Source of the DNA: DATJMJ01 sp035503975
Lineage (GTDB): Bacteria > Actinomycetota > Acidimicrobiia > Acidimicrobiales > Palsa-688
DNA length: 31,692 nt
Direction of reading: 5' to 3'
Assembly (NCBI GenBank): GCA_035503975.1
Contig: DATJST010000455.1
Coordinates: forward strand, 1-31,692
Below, one piece after another: positions 29,967 to 31,692 of the stretch; positions within the stretch are counted from its first letter, which is position 1; each line of letters starts with the position of its first letter. Under the pieces are notes generated by a model. It saw only the letters and a list, made by a program, of their open reading frames with translations. It was not told the origin of the DNA and made no database searches. The translations under genes and the position numbers were made by a program.

Positions 29967-31454
29967 ATGGCAGGCGAGCCCGGAGGGCGACGTCGGCGCT
30001 GTCGGCGCTGTCGGCGCAGTCGGCGCTTAGGCCCGGCGACCTTTGCCCCGGCCCTGGCGTTCGGGCTGGCACTGCCGGTCGCCGCCGTGCCAATGTCGGC
30101 CTTCGGGCCACCGCTCCACGGGCACGGGCTCGCCCTGGCCTTACGAGGGTCGCCCGTGGCCGCGGCCGGGCCATCGGGCTGGACCAATGCGTCCCTTGAC
30201 GTGGTGGGCGGTCCCGTTGTCGCCGACGGCAAGCTGCTCGTGGTCGATGTAACTCGGAGCCGCGTCCTCAACCTCAGCGCCCTCGACTCCCAGACGGGCA
30301 AAGTGATCTGGACGACCGAGATATCGCCTTCTTTCACGCCGCCTGTCGTGTTCGTCCAACCGGTCGTGGCCGATGGTGTAGCTCTCGCCCTGGTGCCCGC
30401 TGACGGCAGCGCCAGCGACCCCAACGTCGAGATCGAGGGGATCGATATTGCGACGGGCACCGCCAAATGGCGCGCAGAGCAGGCGCCCGTAGTCACTGAT
30501 GCCCCGGTGACGTGCGCGGGAGGGGCCGATTTTTGCGTACCCACCTTTCCCCACAGCGGGCCCTCGACGTCCCTCGCTTACATCAACCCCGAGACGGGCG
30601 TTACCGTTTCCACGGTCGCAGGCCCGGCGCGCAACCTTGGGACGGCGTTCCCAGGCAGTACCGAAAAAGGCGACCTCTGGTCGAGCTACGCCAGCCAGCC
30701 GGACTTGATCCAGCTGTCGCCCTCGGCCGAGGTGCGATGGCGGGAGCCGGTCTCCAGGATTTTTGGCGGCTCGCAGTACAACCCCAACTACGGGTGGGAC
30801 TTTTCGGCTCGCGCAAGAGTCGACGTTGGGAGCGTCGGCTACCCGACGGTCCGCGGCAGGTTCTCACTTACCGGGTTCAAAACCGTCGGGATCAAGGTGA
30901 GCAACGGTGTGGTCGAGTGGAGCCAGCCTGGCTTTTATATGTGCGGGGGGGCTTTGCAGTTCCTCACCACCGATGTGATATGTGATTTCTCGGGGACAGT
31001 GGTGCAGCAAAAGTCGTTGCAGTTCTTGGGTGTCGGGCTCACCCTCGACGGTATCGACGGCGCCAGGGGCAAGATAACTTGGTCTTTGCCCGTCGGCAAC
31101 GCCCGAGCGGTGATCGAGGACAAGTCCCAGCCCTTCCTTGACGGCCAGCACGTCGTCGTGCAGGTCGCAGGTGGCAATTCAGAGGTGCTCGACACCTTCA
31201 GCGGCAATCTCACCCCGCTGGCGCAGGGTCAGCTCTTTTGGTGCGAGAGCGAGCCCGGCTACAAGCTCACCGCTCCCCAAGGGGCGACTGACGACGGCGA
31301 GCGCACGAGTGAACCGGTCTTCTCCACGTGTACGGCTTCGGGTGCTCCCGCACCAGGGGTGCCCGCAACTCACCCTTCCAGCGTCGGTGTGACCACGGGC
31401 GGCTTGTTTGTCTGGCTGGCTCCTCACGGCTTGCAAGCCGCACCCGCCGCCTGA
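29967..31454 (+). CDS. Exported or anchored PQQ-like beta-propeller protein
   Basis: 495 residues. An Arg-rich N-terminus (GGRRRRCRRCRRSRRLGP) precedes a hydrophobic segment (FAPALAFGLALPVAAVPMSA), a signal peptide or anchor. The rest is a repetitive beta-propeller with PQQ/PQQ-like blade endings: LNLSALDSQTGKVIWTTEI, GIDIATGTAKWRAE, GIDGARGKITWSLPV. No PQQ-dehydrogenase catalytic residues were recognised, so a binding or scaffold role is more likely than catalysis. It is the only plus-strand gene after the TetR gene and reads away from it. ATG 29967 is preferred because it directly leads into the signal sequence; the frame is open back to 29844, but that part is not signal-like and has no ribosome binding site. 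Confidence 0.8.
   Translation: MAGEPGGRRRRCRRCRRSRRLGPATFAPALAFGLALPVAAVPMSAFGPPLHGHGLALALRGSPVAAAGPSGWTNASLDVVGGPVVADGKLLVVDVTRSRVLNLSALDSQTGKVIWTTEISPSFTPPVVFVQPVVADGVALALVPADGSASDPNVEIEGIDIATGTAKWRAEQAPVVTDAPVTCAGGADFCVPTFPHSGPSTSLAYINPETGVTVSTVAGPARNLGTAFPGSTEKGDLWSSYASQPDLIQLSPSAEVRWREPVSRIFGGSQYNPNYGWDFSARARVDVGSVGYPTVRGRFSLTGFKTVGIKVSNGVVEWSQPGFYMCGGALQFLTTDVICDFSGTVVQQKSLQFLGVGLTLDGIDGARGKITWSLPVGNARAVIEDKSQPFLDGQHVVVQVAGGNSEVLDTFSGNLTPLAQGQLFWCESEPGYKLTAPQGATDDGERTSEPVFSTCTASGAPAPGVPATHPSSVGVTTGGLFVWLAPHGLQAAPAA
29992..30027 (+). repeat. Four 9-bp direct repeats (GTCGGCGCT) in the propeller gene
   Basis: Four adjacent copies, GTCGGCGCT x2, GTCGGCGCA, GTCGGCGCT. In frame they encode RRC, RRC, RRS, RRL in the basic n-region of the signal sequence. 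Each unit is three codons, so copy-number changes by slippage would lengthen or shorten the Arg block without a frameshift. Confidence 0.85.
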
Positions 31455-31512
31455 GCCCGCGCAGCGGCTGTCAGGTTGGCCTGTGTTCGCGCGAGGCCGA
31501 ACTGCCGTGGCA

Positions 31513-31692
31513 CTAGAACACCTCAGGCCCTGAGGCGAAACCCGCTATTAGCAGGTCATGGTCGGTATGGGCGAGAGGAGCGAGGTCGAAGCGCACGCGC
31601 ACCATGTCGAGCACGGGCTCGAGGCGGTTGATGATCCCGGTCAGATCGGTGATTCGTGTCCCCTTTGTGGCGCGGCGCGCACGAATAACGAG
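31513..31692 (-). CDS. 3' end of an unrecognised gene running off the right edge
   Basis: On the minus strand a frame enters from the right edge and stays open for 59 codons to a TAG at 31515-31513. The last residues read HDLLIAGFASGPEVF. The segment includes GIINRLEPVLDMVRVRF, with strongly G/C third positions and an alternating hydrophobic pattern, as in real genes here. No family was recognised and the start is outside the window. It faces the propeller gene tail-to-tail with 58 bp between. Confidence 0.6.
   Translation of the reverse strand, partial: LVIRARRATKGTRITDLTGIINRLEPVLDMVRVRFDLAPLAHTDHDLLIAGFASGPEVF

Noticed and set aside
29696..30544. 282-residue minus-strand gene
   Set aside because: Overlaps the propeller coding region antisense and the TetR start; Ser/Arg/Pro-rich with no domain.
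1..31692. Mobile element, integrase, tRNA or rRNA gene
   Set aside because: No transposase or integrase motifs, terminal inverted repeats, tRNA cloverleaf or rRNA sequence was recognised by eye; a tRNA-scan would be needed to exclude tRNAs formally.

Overview
The window is high-GC DNA with dense, short-gapped genes on both strands. It looks like a chromosomal segment of an actinobacterium (Actinomycetota; possibly a deep-branching soil or acidophilic lineage, but the class cannot be fixed from this sequence). Supporting points are the F420-type nitroreductase, class F sortase, polyprenol-phosphate-mannose synthase, DUF899, DUF2182 and DinB/DUF664 families, and a repeated promoter pattern: a TANNNT hexamer 6-9 nt before a start codon with no Shine-Dalgarno sequence, as expected for leaderless mRNAs. 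No rRNA, tRNA, insertion sequence, integrase or CRISPR array was seen.

Layout. 1-5235 (+): the C-terminal part of a LuxR-type regulator, then a run of small stress or redox-type genes (SRPBCC protein, short-chain dehydrogenase, DUF2182 membrane protein, two DUF899 thioredoxin-fold proteins flanking an F420-dependent nitroreductase-like protein). 5332-6714 (-): a threonyl-tRNA synthetase reduced to its catalytic and anticodon-binding parts. Its leader encodes a 17-residue peptide with three consecutive Thr codons, followed by a GC-rich hairpin and a sequence that can mask the thrS ribosome binding site. 6871-8448: two divergent GNAT acetyltransferases around a doubtful small ORF. 8473-11699 (-): an S53 (sedolisin) peptidase, a two-TM protein, and a CDF metal exporter with its own terminator. 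11907-15406: DinB-like protein, GNAT, DoxX-like protein, UBP-type zinc finger, and an AlkA-like DNA glycosylase with a clear promoter.

15461-27120 is the most distinctive part: a GT-C membrane glycosyltransferase and a polyprenol-phosphate-mannose synthase fire divergently from overlapping promoters. Facing the latter tail-to-tail is a two-gene operon with a ~2,700-residue secreted surface protein and a translationally coupled class F sortase. The giant protein has DUF11-like N-terminal modules, 12 disulfide-type repeats in strict A/B alternation, a Thr/Pro-rich stalk and a C-terminal membrane anchor. Together these suggest a surface-adhesin system whose Thr-rich stalk could be O-mannosylated by the neighbouring enzymes; that link is inference. 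The sortase has Leu where the family's catalytic Arg is expected, and the giant protein has no LPxTG-like signal.

27121-27799 is a 0.68-kb gene-free region with an inverted pair of short-repeat arrays (CAAGAGTG phased at about 21 bp). After it come a divergent NRAMP-like transporter with altered metal-site motifs (27800-29101), a convergent TetR regulator, a secreted or anchored PQQ-type beta-propeller protein (29967-31454), and the 3' end of an unrecognised minus-strand gene running off the right edge.
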